From NCBI GenBank assembly GCA_947503575.1, contig CANNDZ010000001.1, forward strand, positions 868,001 through 932,000: a stretch of 64,000 bases of DNA, in the 5' to 3' direction. The notes beneath the pieces were generated by a model. The model made no database searches. It saw nothing but the letters and a program-made list of their open reading frames with translations, and was not told the DNA's origin. Positions 62,594-64,000 of the stretch are shown piece after piece (position 1 is the stretch's first letter; each line of letters begins with the position of its first letter). Made by a program: the position numbers and the translations under genes. Source of the stretch: an uncultured Kordiimonas sp. (GTDB lineage Bacteria; Pseudomonadota; Alphaproteobacteria; Sphingomonadales; Kordiimonadaceae).

Positions 62594-62788
62594 CTATGAT
62601 TTGAAAAAGGCGTCTGCCGCCGCGCGGCTAGCAGTTTTTGCCTGAATTTCAGCCTTCGTACGGTCAATCTCACTCTCAAGGCGCTGTACCCGCTCTGCCA
62701 GCTCATCCGCGCTGATCGTTGACAGGTCCTCTTTTTCAACATCGCTCAGCGGGCCGGTTTTCTTGCGTGGCTCATCATCAATATCCAT
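62594..62788 (-). CDS. DUF1192 domain protein
   Basis: A 64-residue protein with an acidic start (MDIDDEPRKKTGPL) and a helical coiled-coil (ISADELAERVQRLESEIDR) and an Ala-rich end. This is the DUF1192 pattern, common in alphaproteobacteria and of unknown function. GGGAGG precedes the ATG. Divergent from the quinone oxidoreductase gene. Confidence 0.85.
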   Translation of the reverse strand: MDIDDEPRKKTGPLSDVEKEDLSTISADELAERVQRLESEIDRTKAEIQAKTASRAAADAFFKS

Positions 62789-62849
62789 TCTGGCCTCCCT
62801 TTATCGTCTCTGCCATACTTGGTCACAACTTAACAGCGGAAGGCAGATG

Positions 62850-63833
62850 ATGAAAGCAGTAGAGATTTCAACACCCGGCGGCCCTGATGTATTACAGGCG
62901 GTGGAACGCCCTGATCCTGCACCCGGCGATGGGCAGGTTTTGATCCGCGTAAAAGCAGCAGGTGTTAATCGCCCGGATGTTGTGCAGCGGTTGGGCCTAT
63001 ATCCGCCGCCACCCGGTGCTTCGGATATCCCGGGGCTTGAAGTCTCAGGCGTTATCGAAGGTGTTGGTGCGGGCGTTTCATCGCTGAAAGTGGGGGATGA
63101 AGTCTGTGCTTTGGTGCCTGGGGGTGGCTATGCCGGGTTATGCATTGCACCCGAGGAAACATGCCTCCCGAAACCCAGTGGACTGTCATTCATAGAAGCA
63201 GCCGCATTACCGGAAACATTTTTTACCGTGTGGTCCAATGTGTTTGACCGCGCTGGCCTGAAAGCTGGCGAAACCCTACTGGTGCATGGTGGCTCGTCCG
63301 GTATTGGCACAACTGCCATTCAGCTAGCTAAAGCCTTTGGTGCTCAAGTAATAACCACAGCAGGCAATGCAGAAAAGGTCTCTTTCTGCCAGTCTTTGGG
63401 GGCTGATTTGGCCATCAACTACCGCGATCAGGATTTTGAGGCAGCAGTCAGTGAGTTCACCGGCGGCACGGGCGTGAATGTCGTGCTTGATATGGTCGGC
63501 GGGAGCTATATCGCCAAAAATATCAATTGTATGGCACCCGATGGAAGGCACGTTTCCATCGCCTTCCTGCAAGGCCCGGCGGTCGAGTTGAACATGATGC
63601 AGGTTATGCTCAAGCGGTTGGTATTAACCGGCAGCACGCTGCGCCCTCGGGATAATGGGTTCAAGCAAGCGATCGCGCAGGCTTTGCACCAGAAGGTTTG
63701 GCAACTCTTGGAAGCGGGGACAGTGAAACCCGTTATTGATACTGTTTTTCCGCTTGAGAAGGCGGCAGACGCGCATCATTTGATGGAATCAAGCGCCCAT
63801 ATGGGTAAAATAATGTTGGAGATTGACGCATAA
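62850..63833 (+). CDS. NAD(P)H quinone oxidoreductase, zeta-crystallin/PIG3 type
   Basis: 327 residues of the MDR superfamily without catalytic zinc. N-terminal GroES-like domain (AAGVNRPDVVQRLGLYPPPP), then a Rossmann domain with VHGGSSGIGTTAIQLA. The C-terminal segment is typical of PIG3/QOR. An NADPH-dependent quinone reductase is the likely activity. Start: GGAAGG lies six bases before the ATG at 62850; another ATG at 62847 is adjacent. Divergent from DUF1192, a pairing that is common in alphaproteobacteria. Confidence 0.9.
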   Translation: MKAVEISTPGGPDVLQAVERPDPAPGDGQVLIRVKAAGVNRPDVVQRLGLYPPPPGASDIPGLEVSGVIEGVGAGVSSLKVGDEVCALVPGGGYAGLCIAPEETCLPKPSGLSFIEAAALPETFFTVWSNVFDRAGLKAGETLLVHGGSSGIGTTAIQLAKAFGAQVITTAGNAEKVSFCQSLGADLAINYRDQDFEAAVSEFTGGTGVNVVLDMVGGSYIAKNINCMAPDGRHVSIAFLQGPAVELNMMQVMLKRLVLTGSTLRPRDNGFKQAIAQALHQKVWQLLEAGTVKPVIDTVFPLEKAADAHHLMESSAHMGKIMLEIDA

Positions 63834-64000
63834 GGTCGTCATAAAGTCATCATATTGGGCAAAAAATGTATATTTTGTGCAATAATCGCGGTGACAGGCG
63901 GTAAAACCCTTGCTAGGGTCACCTCAATGGAGATGACCCTCTCCACCCCTTTCCGAAAATTCAGGTCCAGGGGGCAGGCTGCGACAGCAGTTCTGCGAGG
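63834..64000. other. Right-end region, no assignable gene
   Basis: 167 bases with no recognisable gene. A reading frame opens at an ATG at 63927 and remains open to the edge (24 codons, beginning MEMTLSTPFRKFRS), so the start of a plus-strand gene is possible but cannot be identified. GGTGAC (63889) and GGTCACC (63918) form a loose inverted repeat. Confidence 0.3.

Noticed and set aside
1-64000. CRISPR arrays, insertion sequences, phage or integrase genes
   Set aside because: No regularly spaced repeats, transposase or integrase motifs, or terminal inverted repeats with target duplications were seen.

Overview
The window looks like a chromosomal segment of an alphaproteobacterium of moderate GC content. 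The evidence is the gene families present: GapR/DUF2312, two DUF2336 proteins, DUF1192, DUF1244 next to N-formylglutamate amidohydrolase, a three-gene proton-translocating transhydrogenase (pntAA-pntAB-pntB), and a zapA / 6S RNA / 5-formyl-THF cyclo-ligase block. I cannot name the genus; an order such as Kordiimonadales or Rhodospirillales is a guess. I see no rRNA, tRNA, CRISPR array, prophage or insertion sequence. Most of the window is ordinary core genome with a few accessory islands.

Layout. 1-9.9 kb: a cut-off ALDH7-type aldehyde dehydrogenase and an acetolactate-synthase-like TPP enzyme on the minus strand; an MBL hydrolase, an alpha/beta hydrolase and two tandem DUF2336 genes on the plus strand; then a minus-strand DedA / ATP-grasp / DoxX-like operon. 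10-17.9 kb: arsC plus an aquaporin (arsenic detoxification), an M14 carboxypeptidase, rpmJ, a HAD phosphatase, pyruvate kinase, N-formylglutamate amidohydrolase with DUF1244, an SDR, and a GapR-like nucleoid protein. 18-28 kb: glutamate racemase, an NtrC-type regulator, the transhydrogenase operon, a secreted solute-binding-like protein, a probable iron-responsive small RNA, a secreted M1 peptidase and DUF1295. 28-40.2 kb: the main accessory block, all on the plus strand: two uncharacterised proteins, an RND permease and its adaptor, a LytS-type kinase and LytTR regulator, and three tandem secreted DUF547 paralogues without a single cysteine.

40-49.4 kb: YmdB-like phosphoesterase, 5-FCL, 6S RNA, zapA and a coiled-coil partner on the minus strand, then the central-carbon run tkt, gap, pgk, fba and thiE. 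49.4-52.8 kb: a minus-strand sulfur/redox cluster (DoxX, peroxiredoxin-like protein, Tat-exported sulfite-oxidase-like molybdoenzyme, two-haem cytochrome c). 53-64 kb: efp, an inositol monophosphatase, a MotA/MotB-like proton-channel pair of unknown role, two secreted hydrolases, an ABC exporter, rpmE, an hsp20 gene preceded by a ROSE-like RNA thermometer, DUF1192 and a quinone oxidoreductase.

How the genes work together: tkt, gap, pgk, fba and pyk cover sugar-phosphate metabolism, and the transhydrogenase balances NADH and NADPH. The sulfite oxidase probably passes electrons to its neighbouring two-haem cytochrome c. The LytS/LytTR pair is well placed to control the flanking RND pump and/or the DUF547 triplet. 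Several start codons were moved inward from the longest open frame on the basis of Shine-Dalgarno (SD) sites; these choices are stated in each entry. All family assignments are by eye, without database searches.
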